From positions 62,001 through 126,000 of the forward strand of contig NZ_JAGPWC010000004.1 of the NCBI RefSeq assembly GCF_018119405.1: a stretch of 64,000 nt of DNA, written 5' to 3'. The position numbers and the translations under genes are program-made. Every line of letters begins with the position of its first letter. The first letter of the stretch is position 1. The stretch comes from Massilia sp. ST3. GTDB lineage: Bacteria > Pseudomonadota > Gammaproteobacteria > Burkholderiales > Burkholderiaceae_D. Below, piece after piece: positions 51,984 to 60,781 of the stretch. A model generated the notes under the pieces. The model was not told the DNA's origin. It made no database searches and was given only the letters and a program-made list of their open reading frames with translations.

Positions 51984-53117
51984 TTACTTGATCGCGCGGA
52001 TGGACTTCAGCACCGGCTGCAGCACCGCCGCGCCCAGGCGCGCGCTGCGGGCGCCGTCCCAGCCCACTTGCGGGTCCGGGTCGTTGGCGTTGTCCTTGAA
52101 CGGCAGTTCCAAGGTCAAGGAAAGGCAGCCGAAGGCATGGGTGATGTGCGGCGAACCCATGGTCAGGGTCTCTTCGGTGTACGGGGTCTGGCCGTAGCCG
52201 TGCACGTCCTGGAAGTCCGGGCTGGCGACCATGAAGTCGTCGCTGAAGCGCTTCTGCGCCGCGGCTTGCGCCTCGGTGAAGTTCGGCAGGGATTCGCTGC
52301 CGGCCACGAACACGTAGGGCAGGCCTTCGTCGCCGTGCACGTCCAGGCACAGGTCCACGCCTACCTCGTGCATCTTCTGCTTGACCAGGAAGACTTCCGG
52401 GCTGCGTTCCATGCTCGGGTTCAGCCATTCGCGGTTCAGGTTGGCGCCGGCCGCGTTGGTGCGCAGGTTGCCGCGCACCGAGCCGTCCGGGTTCATGTTC
52501 GGCACCACGTAGAACACGCTTTCCTTCAGCAGCTGGCGGCCGAAGGGGTGGGCCGGGTCCAGCAGCGCGTCGAGCATGCCCTCGACGAACCATTCGGCCA
52601 TGGTCTCGCCCGGGTGCTGGCGTGCGATCACCCACACCTTTTTCTTCTCGGGCGAAGGCTCGCCGATCACCAGCATGTTCAGGTCGCGGCCGTCGACGGT
52701 CGAGCCCAGGTCCAGCATGCGCACGTTCTCCGACATCTGGGCGCGGTCCAGCAGCTCCAGGTGGCGTTCCCACGAATACGGCTCGAAGTAGGCGTAGTAG
52801 ACGCTGTCCATCGCCGGGGTGTGCTCGATGGTCATCACCTTGCCGTCGTAGGAAGTCGGCACGCGGAACCAGTTGACGCGGTCGTAGCTGGCCATCGCCT
52901 GGTAGTCTTCCCAGCCCGCCGGATAGGCCGCCTGGCCCGCGTTCAGGAAGCGGATGGTGCAGGGTTCGCCCTGCGCGCCCTGCAGGCGGAAGTAGAACCA
53001 CTGGATGATGTCCGCGTGCGAGTCCTTGCGGATGTTCAGGTCGATGGCGCTGGCGCTCGTGGCGTTCACGACCTCGATGGCGCCGGCGTCGAACTGGCTG
53101 CTGATCTTGATAGACAT
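51984..53117 (-). CDS. M14-family zinc carboxypeptidase (cytosolic carboxypeptidase type)
   Basis: The 377-residue enzyme has an N-terminal beta domain (about 1-115) typical of CCP/AGBL-like M14 members. Zinc ligands are in R-Q-H-P-G-E-T near 169 and D-V-H-G-D near 265; the N-x-N-R segment appears as A-N-L-N-R-E-W near 230. Catalytic Glu is in L-T-L-E-L-P-F near 340. It removes C-terminal residues, Glu-type in eukaryotic relatives. No signal peptide, so cytoplasmic. Confidence 0.88.
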   Translation of the reverse strand: MSIKISSQFDAGAIEVVNATSASAIDLNIRKDSHADIIQWFYFRLQGAQGEPCTIRFLNAGQAAYPAGWEDYQAMASYDRVNWFRVPTSYDGKVMTIEHTPAMDSVYYAYFEPYSWERHLELLDRAQMSENVRMLDLGSTVDGRDLNMLVIGEPSPEKKKVWVIARQHPGETMAEWFVEGMLDALLDPAHPFGRQLLKESVFYVVPNMNPDGSVRGNLRTNAAGANLNREWLNPSMERSPEVFLVKQKMHEVGVDLCLDVHGDEGLPYVFVAGSESLPNFTEAQAAAQKRFSDDFMVASPDFQDVHGYGQTPYTEETLTMGSPHITHAFGCLSLTLELPFKDNANDPDPQVGWDGARSARLGAAVLQPVLKSIRAIK

Positions 53118-53177
53118 GGTGTGTCCTGTAATGGGAAGAACGGTGAGAGGCGAGATGATACCGCTTTTGGCGGCGGA

Positions 53178-54107
53178 TCAGGCCCGTAGTCCGCCGAAGC
53201 GTTGATAGAAGTCCGCGTCGGCGTCCGGCGTGGCCTTGTCTTCATGGCGCAGCAGCGCCATGACGTGTTCCTCGGCCGGCGCCCAGGCCAGGCGGTAGAT
53301 GCGGCGCGCCAGCTCGTAGGCTTCGGTGCCCGGCCAGGGCTGGGGCAGCAGGGCCACCGGCAGCATCGGGTCGTGCAGCTGCACCCGGCGGTAGGCGTGC
53401 ACCAGCAGCGAGCGGATCGCGAAGGCGTCCTTTGGCGCCACGCCCGGCTGCCCCTCGAGCTGGGCCAGCAGCGGCGCGAAGCTGTCGATGAAGCGGCGGT
53501 ATCCATCCACCACGCCGGCCAGGTCCCAGCCGTCGCGCACCAGCTGGGGCAGGGGGCGCGAGCCCACGCCCGGCAGCTCGTCGGCCTCGCAGGCGAACAC
53601 CTTGCCCTCGGCGTCGCAGCGCGCCAGGATCTCGCGCAGGCTGTCGCGGTCCGGCGCCGGATGGGCCATCACGCCGGTCGCCAGCATGGCGTAGCCTTCC
53701 CACTCCAGTTCCTTGCGCAGCAGGTTGCGCAGCTCGGTGTCGATGCTGTTGCTGGGCGCCAGCAGGAAAGTCCAGCGGCCGTTCCAGTCCAGCCCCGGCG
53801 GCGAATAGATGCGGCGGTTGGCGCGCGCCAGGCGCGGCAGCGCCTTCGGCTCCAGGGTGTAGCGGCTGCGCCGCCCCTCGCGGCTGGCCACCAGCCAGCC
53901 TTCCTGCACCAGGCGGAACACGCTGGTGCGCACCAGGCGGTCGTTGACGCCCAGGGGCGCGAGCAGCTCGATCATGCTGCCCAGCCAAAAAGCCCCGCCG
54001 TGCGGCGCGATGGTGTCGCCGCACAGGGTCATCACCAGCGACTTGTGGCGCGGCGTTTCATGGGTAAGAAAGTGGTCGATCCACTCGCCGCTGGAGGACT
54101 GTTTCAT
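53178..54107 (-). CDS. paaX: Phenylacetate-CoA-responsive repressor PaaX
   Basis: The 309-residue regulator has an N-terminal winged helix (about 30-95, with R-L-V-R-T-S-V-F-R-L near 58-67) and the PaaX C-terminal domain. It represses paa genes until phenylacetyl-CoA binds. It is divergent from paaA across 93 bp that contain the likely operator. Confidence 0.92.
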   Translation of the reverse strand: MKQSSSGEWIDHFLTHETPRHKSLVMTLCGDTIAPHGGAFWLGSMIELLAPLGVNDRLVRTSVFRLVQEGWLVASREGRRSRYTLEPKALPRLARANRRIYSPPGLDWNGRWTFLLAPSNSIDTELRNLLRKELEWEGYAMLATGVMAHPAPDRDSLREILARCDAEGKVFACEADELPGVGSRPLPQLVRDGWDLAGVVDGYRRFIDSFAPLLAQLEGQPGVAPKDAFAIRSLLVHAYRRVQLHDPMLPVALLPQPWPGTEAYELARRIYRLAWAPAEEHVMALLRHEDKATPDADADFYQRFGGLRA

Positions 54108-54125
54108 TGATAAGTCATCGCAATA

Positions 54126-54170
54126 TGATTCAAAATTTTTGTGTACATCAGATTTTTTGTATCGTATTAT
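54126..54170 (+). promoter_or_regulatory. paaA promoter and likely PaaX operator region
   Basis: TGTACA (54142-54147), a 17-bp spacer and TATTAT (54165-54170) form a candidate promoter. TGATTC at 54126-54131 resembles the half-site known for PaaX. Two similar T-rich direct motifs (TTTTTGTGTA and TTTTTTGTAT) lie 20 bp apart within it. Confidence 0.5.
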
Positions 54171-54200
54171 GGATTGGAGAGGTTTGCAACGGAGACAGAC

Positions 54201-55184
54201 ATGTACGCACAATTGGTGGAGACCGGCCTCAAGAAAGTCCAGACCGCGGACGACATGAGCGCCGAAGAGCAGGCATTCCAGGCGCGCATCGACGCCGGGA
54301 TCAAGATCGAAGCGAAGGACTGGATGCCGGAAGCGTACCGCAAGACGCTGATCCGGCAGATTTCGCAGCACGCGCACTCGGAAATCGTCGGCCAGCTGCC
54401 GGAAGGCAACTGGGTGACCCGTGCGCCCACACTCAAGCGCAAGTCGGTGCTGCTGGCCAAGATCCAGGACGAGGCGGGCCATGGCCTCTACCTGTACAGC
54501 GCGGCCGAGACCCTGGGCGTCTCGCGCGACGAGCTGCTGCAGGCCCTGCATTCGGGCAAGGCCAAGTACTCGAGCATCTTCAACTACCCGACCCTGACCT
54601 GGGCCGACATGGGCGCCATCGGCTGGCTGGTGGACGGCTCGGCGATCATCAACCAGATTCCGCTCTGCCGCTGTTCCTACGGCCCCTACGCCCGCGCCAT
54701 GATCCGCGTCTGCAAGGAAGAGTCCTTCCACGCACGCCAGGGCTACGACATCATGATGAGCCTGGCCCAGGGCACGCCGGAACAAAAAGCCATGGCCCAG
54801 GATGCGCTCAACCGCTGGTGGTGGCCTTCGCTGATGATGTTCGGTCCTTCGGACGCCGAATCGGTCAACAGCGCCCAGTCGACCGCCTGGCGCATCAAGC
54901 TGTTCTCGAACGACGAGCTGCGCCAGCGCATGGTCGACCAGACCGTGCCGCAGGCCGAGTACCTGGGCCTGACCATTCCCGACCCGGACCTGAAATGGAA
55001 CGAGGAGCGCGGCTCCTACGACTTCGGCGAGATCGACTGGAGCGAGTTCCACAACGTCCTGAAGGGCAACGGCCCCTGCAACCGCGAGCGCCTGCGCACC
55101 CGCGTCAAGGCCTACGAGGACGGCGAATGGTTCCGCGACGCCCTGGTCGCGCACGCCGAGAAAAAAGCCAAGAAGGCTGCGTAA
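54201..55184 (+). CDS. paaA: Phenylacetyl-CoA 1,2-epoxidase catalytic subunit PaaA
   Basis: The 327-residue di-iron subunit epoxidises phenylacetyl-CoA. Metal ligands fit Q-D-E-A-G-H near 93-98 and K-E-E-S-F-H near 174-179. It works in a complex with PaaB, PaaC and reductase PaaE. First gene of the degradative operon, with GGAG upstream. Confidence 0.95.
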   Translation: MYAQLVETGLKKVQTADDMSAEEQAFQARIDAGIKIEAKDWMPEAYRKTLIRQISQHAHSEIVGQLPEGNWVTRAPTLKRKSVLLAKIQDEAGHGLYLYSAAETLGVSRDELLQALHSGKAKYSSIFNYPTLTWADMGAIGWLVDGSAIINQIPLCRCSYGPYARAMIRVCKEESFHARQGYDIMMSLAQGTPEQKAMAQDALNRWWWPSLMMFGPSDAESVNSAQSTAWRIKLFSNDELRQRMVDQTVPQAEYLGLTIPDPDLKWNEERGSYDFGEIDWSEFHNVLKGNGPCNRERLRTRVKAYEDGEWFRDALVAHAEKKAKKAA

Positions 55185-55208
55185 TACAAAAACGTACGGA
55201 GATACAAG

Positions 55209-55493
55209 ATGAGCAAAGAATGGCCACTGTGGGAAGTCTTCATCCGCAGCCAGCACGGCCTGGCCCACAAGCACGTGGGCAGCCTGCACGCCCCTGACGC
55301 CGAGATGGCGATCAACAACGCGCGCGACGTCTACACCCGCCGCAACGAAGGCGTCTCGATCTGGGTGGTCCGCGCCGCCGACATCGTCGCCAGCAGCCCG
55401 GCCGACAAGGAAGCGCTGTTCGAACCGGCCAACAGCAAGGTCTACCGCCATCCGACCTTCTTCCCGATGCCGGAAGAAGTCAAGAACCTGTGA
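55209..55493 (+). CDS. paaB: Phenylacetyl-CoA epoxidase subunit PaaB
   Basis: The 94-residue bridging subunit shows W-P-L-W-E-V-F-I-R near 5-13, G-L-A-H-K-H-V-G-S-L-H-A and N-A-R-D-V-Y-T-R-R. It connects PaaA and PaaC dimers. A GGAG ribosome site lies before the ATG and the end overlaps paaC. Confidence 0.95.
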   Translation: MSKEWPLWEVFIRSQHGLAHKHVGSLHAPDAEMAINNARDVYTRRNEGVSIWVVRAADIVASSPADKEALFEPANSKVYRHPTFFPMPEEVKNL

Positions 55494-56254
55494 GCGCAGC
55501 CATGGATGCGAAATTCGAGTATCTCCTGCGCCAGGGCGACAATGCCCTGATCCTGTCGCAGCAGCTGTGCCAGCTGTGCGGCAAGGGCCCGGCGCTGGAA
55601 GAAGACATGGCGCTGTCGAACGTGGCGCTGGACCTGCTGGGCCAGACTCGCATGTGGCTGAGCTACGCCGGCGAGCTCGAAGGCAAGGGCCGCGACGAAG
55701 ACCGCCTGGCCTTCCTGCGCGACGCCAACGACTACCGCAACTGCCACCTGGTGGAGCAGCCCAACGGCAGCTACGCCGATACCATGATGCGCCAGTTCTT
55801 CTTCGATACCTGGCACTACTTCCTGATGGACGGCCTGACCCGTTCGAGCGACCTGCGCATCAAGGAGATCGCCGAGAAGTCTCTCAAGGAAGTGACCTAC
55901 CACCTGCGCCGCAGCGGCGACCTGGTGGTGCGCCTGGGCGACGGCACCGAGGTCAGCCACGCGAAGATGCAGGCCGCGGCCGACGAGCTGTGGATGTACA
56001 GCGGCGAGATGTTCCTCTACGACGCCGTCGACAACGCGATGGTGGAAGAGGGCGTGGCGCCGCCGGCGGAAGCGCTGCGCAAGATGTTCCTCGACCACGT
56101 CGCGGAAGTCTTCGAGGAAGCCACCCTCAAGATGCCGCCGCCGGACGCCTACATGCAGCGCGGCGGCAAGCAGGGACGCCACACGGAACGCCTGGGCTAC
56201 ATCCTGGCCGAGATGCAGTTCCTGCAGCGCGCCTACCCGGGAGCGCAGTGGTAA
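55490..56254 (+). CDS. paaC: Phenylacetyl-CoA epoxidase structural subunit PaaC
   Basis: The 254-residue helical-bundle subunit pairs with PaaA and keeps the ferritin-like fold without a working metal centre. GTG 55490 overlaps the paaB stop by 4 bp; ATG at 55502 is an alternative. Landmark: L-G-Q-T-R-M-W-L near 49-56. Confidence 0.93.
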   Translation: MSAAMDAKFEYLLRQGDNALILSQQLCQLCGKGPALEEDMALSNVALDLLGQTRMWLSYAGELEGKGRDEDRLAFLRDANDYRNCHLVEQPNGSYADTMMRQFFFDTWHYFLMDGLTRSSDLRIKEIAEKSLKEVTYHLRRSGDLVVRLGDGTEVSHAKMQAAADELWMYSGEMFLYDAVDNAMVEEGVAPPAEALRKMFLDHVAEVFEEATLKMPPPDAYMQRGGKQGRHTERLGYILAEMQFLQRAYPGAQW

Positions 56255-56766
56255 TGACGACCCTGGACGCCACCGTCGAACAGGTCTGGAGCTGGCTCGG
56301 CGAGGTCGCCGACCCGGAGATCCCGGTCATTTCGGTGGTGGACCTGGGCATCGTGCGCGATGTCGCCTTCGAGGACGGGGAATGCGTGGTCACGATCACG
56401 CCCACCTATTCCGGCTGCCCCGCGATGCAGGTGATCGCCGACTCGGTGCGCGAAGCCTTGCAGGCGCATGGCGTGGACAAGCCGCGCATCGTCAGCCGCC
56501 TGTCGCCCGCCTGGACCACCGACTGGATGAGCGAGGCCGGCAAGGCGGCCCTGAAGGGCTACGGCATTGCGCCCCCGGTGCAGCAGGCGATCGACATCAG
56601 CGGCCTGCACGCCGGCATCCGCCGCCGCGCCGCGCCGCAGGTGAACTGCCCCAACTGCGGCTCCCCGCATACCCAGTTGACCAGCGAATTCGGCTCGACG
56701 CCGTGCAAGGCGCTGTACAAGTGCCTGGACTGCCGCGAGCCATTTGACTATTTCAAGTGCCATTAG
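56254..56766 (+). CDS. paaD: PaaD, iron-sulfur/metal assembly factor for the epoxidase
   Basis: The 170-residue protein has a MIP18-like domain (D-P-E-I-P-V-I-S-V-V-D-L-G-I near 21-34, then Y-S-G-C-P-A-M). The C-terminal zinc-ribbon-like tail carries C-P-N-C near 132-135 and C-L-D-C later. It matures the epoxidase complex. ATG 56254 overlaps the paaC stop by one base. Confidence 0.93.
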   Translation: MTTLDATVEQVWSWLGEVADPEIPVISVVDLGIVRDVAFEDGECVVTITPTYSGCPAMQVIADSVREALQAHGVDKPRIVSRLSPAWTTDWMSEAGKAALKGYGIAPPVQQAIDISGLHAGIRRRAAPQVNCPNCGSPHTQLTSEFGSTPCKALYKCLDCREPFDYFKCH

Positions 56767-56774
56767 GCCCGACT

Positions 56775-57851
56775 ATGAGCAAATTCTATCCACTCACTGT
56801 GGCGAAGGTGAAGCACGAGACGCGCGACGCCATCGCCGTGACCTTCGACGTGCCGGACGAGCTGAAGGACGCCTTCGCCTACAAGCAGGGCCAGCACCTG
56901 ACCCTGCGCGCCATGATCGACGGCGAAGACGTGCGCCGTTCCTATTCGATCTGCTCGGCGGTGCAGGACCAATCCCTGCGCGTGGCGATCAAGCGCTGCG
57001 CCGGCGGCCTGTTCTCGAACTGGGCCAACGAAAAGCTGCAGCCGGGCGCCACCCTCGAGGTGATGCCGCCGATGGGCCACTTCAACGTGCCCCTCGAGCC
57101 CGAGAGCGCGCGCCACTACCTGGGCTTCGCGGCCGGCAGCGGCATCACCCCGCTGCTGTCGATCATCAAGACCACCCTGCAGGCCGAGCCGCACAGCCGC
57201 TTCACCCTGGTGTACGGCAACCGCGCCTCGTCGACCGTGATCTTCCGCGACGAGCTGACCGACCTGAAGGACCAGTACATGGACCGCCTGCGCCTGGTCT
57301 ACGTGATGAGCCGCGAGCAGCAGGACATCGAGCTGTTCAACGGCCGCATCACCGAAGAGAAGTGCGGCCAGTTCCTGAAGCATTGGATCGACATCCGCGA
57401 CATCGACGTCGCCTTCATCTGCGGCCCCGAGGACATGATGCACGGCGTCTCGCGTTCGCTGCAGGAAGCCGGCCTGGCCAAGGAAAAGATCCGCATCGAG
57501 CTGTTCGCCGCCAGCATCCCCAAGCACGAACACAAGCCGCGCCATATCGAGGCGGGCGCGAAGCACCTGACCGAAGTCACCGTGATCATGGACGGCAGCG
57601 CCGCCAGCTTCACCATGGACAAGGACAAGGAATCCATTCTCGACGCCGGCCTGCGCGCGGGCATCGACATGCGCTACTCCTGCAAGGGCGGCGTGTGCTC
57701 GACCTGCCGCTGCAAGGTGCTGGATGGCGAGGTGGAGATGGACGTGAACTACGCGCTGGAGGACTACGAAGTCAGGCGTGGGTTCGTGCTGAGCTGCCAG
57801 AGTTTTCCGATCACCGACAAGGTGGTCGTCGACTTCGACATCGCCGAATAG
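56775..57851 (+). CDS. paaE: Phenylacetyl-CoA epoxidase reductase PaaE
   Basis: The 358-residue protein has an FAD domain (R-R-S-Y-S-I-C near 55-61), NADPH domain (G-F-A-A-G-S-G-I-T-P near 116-125) and a C-terminal plant-type 2Fe-2S ferredoxin with C-K-G-G-V-C-S-T-C near 299-307. It passes electrons to PaaA. ATG 56775 fits family length. Confidence 0.94.
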   Translation: MSKFYPLTVAKVKHETRDAIAVTFDVPDELKDAFAYKQGQHLTLRAMIDGEDVRRSYSICSAVQDQSLRVAIKRCAGGLFSNWANEKLQPGATLEVMPPMGHFNVPLEPESARHYLGFAAGSGITPLLSIIKTTLQAEPHSRFTLVYGNRASSTVIFRDELTDLKDQYMDRLRLVYVMSREQQDIELFNGRITEEKCGQFLKHWIDIRDIDVAFICGPEDMMHGVSRSLQEAGLAKEKIRIELFAASIPKHEHKPRHIEAGAKHLTEVTVIMDGSAASFTMDKDKESILDAGLRAGIDMRYSCKGGVCSTCRCKVLDGEVEMDVNYALEDYEVRRGFVLSCQSFPITDKVVVDFDIAE

Positions 57852-57867
57852 GCCCCTGGCCCAAAGA

Positions 57868-57952
57868 CCGTCATTCCCGCGAAGGCGGGAACCTAAGTCG
57901 ACGTTCGTGGCATAGCAACGAACTTGGGCCCCCGCCTTCGCGGGGGTGACGG
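57868..57952. repeat. REP-pair inside the paa operon
   Basis: CCGTCATTCCCGCG and a facing GAACTTGGGCCCCCGCC unit, about 40 bp apart, lie between paaE and paaG. The stems could dampen transcription or protect the upstream message. Confidence 0.75.
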
Positions 57953-57984
57953 ATCGGAAGATAACAATAAGATTGGAGACACCC

Positions 57985-58776
57985 ATGACCTACGAATCCA
58001 TCCAGTTCACGATCGACAAGGGCATCGCCCTCCTGACCCTGAACCGCCCGGACCGCCTGAACAGCTTCACCCAGGCCATGCACCTCGAAGTGCGCGACGC
58101 GCTGGCCAGGCTGCAGGAAGACAAATCCGCCCGCGTGCTGGTGCTCACCGGCGCCGGCCGCGGTTTCTGCGCCGGCCAGGACCTGAACGACCGCGCCGTC
58201 GACCCCGGCGCCCCCAGCGTCGACCTGGGCGAATCGGTCGAGAAGTTCTACGCTCCCCTGGTCCTGACCCTGAAAAACCTGCCGATGCCCGTCATCTGCG
58301 CCGTCAACGGCGTGGCCGCCGGCGCGGGCGCCAACCTGGCGCTGGCCTGCGACATCGTGCTGGCGGCCAAGTCGGCCAGCTTCATCGAAGCCTTCTGCAA
58401 GCTGGGCCTGATTCCGGATACCGGCGGCACCTGGCACCTGCCGCGCCTGATCGGCCCGGCGCGCGCCACCGGCCTGGCCATGCTGGGCGAGAAGCTCAGC
58501 GCCGAGAAGGCCGAGCAGTGGGGCCTGATCTGGCGCTGCGTGCCGGACGAAGCGCTGATGGACGAAGCCATGGCCATGGCCGAGCACTTCGCGAGCGCCC
58601 CGACCAAGGGCCTGGCCTACACCAAGAAGGCCTTCCAGGCCAGCTACGCCAATTCGCTGGAAGACCAGCTCCAGCTGGAAGCGCAGATGATGCGCGAACT
58701 CGGCTACAGCCACGACTACCGCGAAGGCGTGGCCGCCTTCATCGGCAAGCGCCCGGCCCACTTCAAGGGAGAATGA
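57985..58776 (+). CDS. paaG: 1,2-epoxyphenylacetyl-CoA isomerase PaaG
   Basis: The 263-residue crotonase-fold enzyme converts the ring epoxide to oxepin-CoA. PaaG signatures: G-A-G-R-G-F-C-A-G-Q-D-L-N-D-R near 69-83, N-G-V-A-A-G-A-G-A-N near 117, and D-Y-R-E-G-V-A-A-F near 247. TTGGAG precedes the ATG. Confidence 0.93.
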   Translation: MTYESIQFTIDKGIALLTLNRPDRLNSFTQAMHLEVRDALARLQEDKSARVLVLTGAGRGFCAGQDLNDRAVDPGAPSVDLGESVEKFYAPLVLTLKNLPMPVICAVNGVAAGAGANLALACDIVLAAKSASFIEAFCKLGLIPDTGGTWHLPRLIGPARATGLAMLGEKLSAEKAEQWGLIWRCVPDEALMDEAMAMAEHFASAPTKGLAYTKKAFQASYANSLEDQLQLEAQMMRELGYSHDYREGVAAFIGKRPAHFKGE

Positions 58777-60314
58777 GCATGCACGCACTCCCGCAAGGCA
58801 GCACGGTCGCCGTCATCGGCAGCGGCGCCATGGGTTCCGGCATCGCCCAGGTGGCGGCGATCGCCGGCCACCAGGTCCTGCTCTACGATACCCGCCAGGA
58901 CGCCGCCGCCCAGGCCATCGAGAGCATCCGCATCGCCTGTTCCAAGCTGGTCGAGAAGGGCCGCATGGGCGCGGTCGAATCCGACCTGGCCTGCGAGCGC
59001 CTGAAAGCCATCGCGACCCTGGGCGAAGCGAAGGACGCCGCGCTGGTGGTCGAGGCCATCGTCGAGAACCTGGACGCCAAGCGCGCCCTGTTCACCGAAC
59101 TGGAAGGCATCGTCGGCGACGACTGCATCCTGGCCACCAATACCTCGTCGATCTCGGTCACCGCGATCGCCGCGCCGCTGCGCCGTCCGCAGCGCCTGGT
59201 CGGCATGCACTTCTTCAACCCGGTGCCGCTGATGGCGCTGGTGGAGGTGATCAGCGGACTGGCGACAAGCCGCGCTGTCGCGGATACCGTCTACGCCACC
59301 GCCGAAGGCTGGGGCAAGAACCCGGTGCACGCCAAGTCCACGCCGGGATTCATCGTCAACCGTGTCGCCCGTCCCTACTATGCCGAAGGCCTGCGCCTGC
59401 TGCTCGAGCAGGCCGCCGACCCGGCCACCCTGGACGCCGTGATGCGCGAATGCGGCGGCTTCCGCATGGGGCCCTTCGAGCTGATGGACCTGATCGGCCA
59501 TGACGTCAATTTCTCGGTCACGAATTCGGTCTTCGACGCCTATTTCGGCGACCCGCGCTTTACCCCCTCGATCCTGCAGCAGGAACTGGTCAACGCCGGC
59601 TTCCTGGGCCGCAAGACCGGGCGTGGCTTCTACCAGTATGGCGAGGGCGCCGACAAGCCCGCCGCGCAGACCGAAGCGCCGCAGCCGCGTCCGCAATCGG
59701 TGGCGCTGATCGGCGGCGAACCCGGTCCGCTCGAAACGCTGGTGGCGCGCGTTGCCGGCGCGGGCTTCGCGCTGCCGCGCCAGGAAATCGGCGTGGCGCC
59801 GGGCTTCCTGTGCGAGGGCGCCGCCGTCTACCTGACCGACGGCCGCAGCGCCACCGAGCGCGCCCGCGACAACGACCACCGCGACACCGTGCTGTTCGAT
59901 CTCCTGCTCGACGCCGGCAAGGCCACGCGCATCGCGCTGGCGCGCGCCGACCAGTGCAGCGATGCCGCCTACCACGCCGTGGTCGGCCTGTTCCAGGCCG
60001 CCGGCTTCGCCGTGACCAGCCTCGACGACGTGCCCGGCATGGCCGTGATGCGCACCGTGGCGATGCTCGCCAACGAGGCCGCGGACGCCGTCAACCAGGG
60101 CGTGTGCAGCGCACGCGCGGTCGACACCGCGATGCAAAAAGGGGTGAACTACCCGCGTGGCCCGCTGGCCTGGGCCGACGCCGTCGGCCTGCCGCAGGTC
60201 GTGACGGCGCTGGCCAACCTGGCGGCCGTGTACGGCGAAGACCGCTACCGCGTCTCGCCGCTGCTGCGCCGCAAGCTGGCGGCCGACCCCGTGGGAGCGC
60301 GCATCCATGCATAG
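58773..60314 (+). CDS. paaH: 3-hydroxyadipyl-CoA dehydrogenase PaaH
   Basis: The 513-residue enzyme has a Rossmann NAD motif G-S-G-A-M-G-S-G near 16-23, N-T-S-S-I-S near 121-126, and catalytic His in M-H-F-F-N-P-V near 147. A second C-terminal dehydrogenase-like domain follows. It oxidises 3-hydroxyadipyl-CoA. Overlaps paaG by 4 bp. Confidence 0.93.
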   Translation: MSMHALPQGSTVAVIGSGAMGSGIAQVAAIAGHQVLLYDTRQDAAAQAIESIRIACSKLVEKGRMGAVESDLACERLKAIATLGEAKDAALVVEAIVENLDAKRALFTELEGIVGDDCILATNTSSISVTAIAAPLRRPQRLVGMHFFNPVPLMALVEVISGLATSRAVADTVYATAEGWGKNPVHAKSTPGFIVNRVARPYYAEGLRLLLEQAADPATLDAVMRECGGFRMGPFELMDLIGHDVNFSVTNSVFDAYFGDPRFTPSILQQELVNAGFLGRKTGRGFYQYGEGADKPAAQTEAPQPRPQSVALIGGEPGPLETLVARVAGAGFALPRQEIGVAPGFLCEGAAVYLTDGRSATERARDNDHRDTVLFDLLLDAGKATRIALARADQCSDAAYHAVVGLFQAAGFAVTSLDDVPGMAVMRTVAMLANEAADAVNQGVCSARAVDTAMQKGVNYPRGPLAWADAVGLPQVVTALANLAAVYGEDRYRVSPLLRRKLAADPVGARIHA

Positions 60315-60753
60315 CGATCCGCAGGCGCTGGCCGAACTGGCCGGCAAGACCATGTACGAACGCGATCCGGCCACCCGCACCCTGGGCATGACCCTGGACG
60401 AGATCCGCCCCGGCTACGCGCGCATGGCGATGCGGGTGCGCGCCGACATGCTCAACGGGCACGCAACCTGCCACGGCGGCTACATCTTCATGCTGGCCGA
60501 CAGCGCCTTCGCTTTCGCCTGCAACTCGCACAACTTCAATACCGTGGGCGCCGGCTGCACCATCGATTACCTGTCCCCGGGCCGCGAAGGCGACTTGCTG
60601 GTGGCGGAGGCGGTGGAGCAGGCGCTTGCGGGCAAGACCGGCGTCTACGACGTCACCGTGACCAACGGGGAAGGGCGCCTGGTGGCGCTGTTCCGCGGGA
60701 AGTCGCACCGCGTCAGCGGCCACGTCGCAGAGGTCGTCGAGAACACCCGATAG
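60307..60753 (+). CDS. paaI: Hotdog thioesterase PaaI
   Basis: The 148-residue thioesterase has H-G-G-Y-I-F-M-L-A-D-S-A near 57-68 with the catalytic Asp. It hydrolyses stalled phenylacetyl-CoA-type esters and releases CoA. Overlaps paaH by 8 bp. Confidence 0.93.
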   Translation: MHSDPQALAELAGKTMYERDPATRTLGMTLDEIRPGYARMAMRVRADMLNGHATCHGGYIFMLADSAFAFACNSHNFNTVGAGCTIDYLSPGREGDLLVAEAVEQALAGKTGVYDVTVTNGEGRLVALFRGKSHRVSGHVAEVVENTR

Positions 60754-60781
60754 AGATAGTCCAAAGTACGAGGAGGTCGAG

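Noticed and set aside
53178-55451. 757-residue protein containing PaaX
   Set aside because: The upstream part is antisense to paaA and paaB; PaaX itself begins at 54107.
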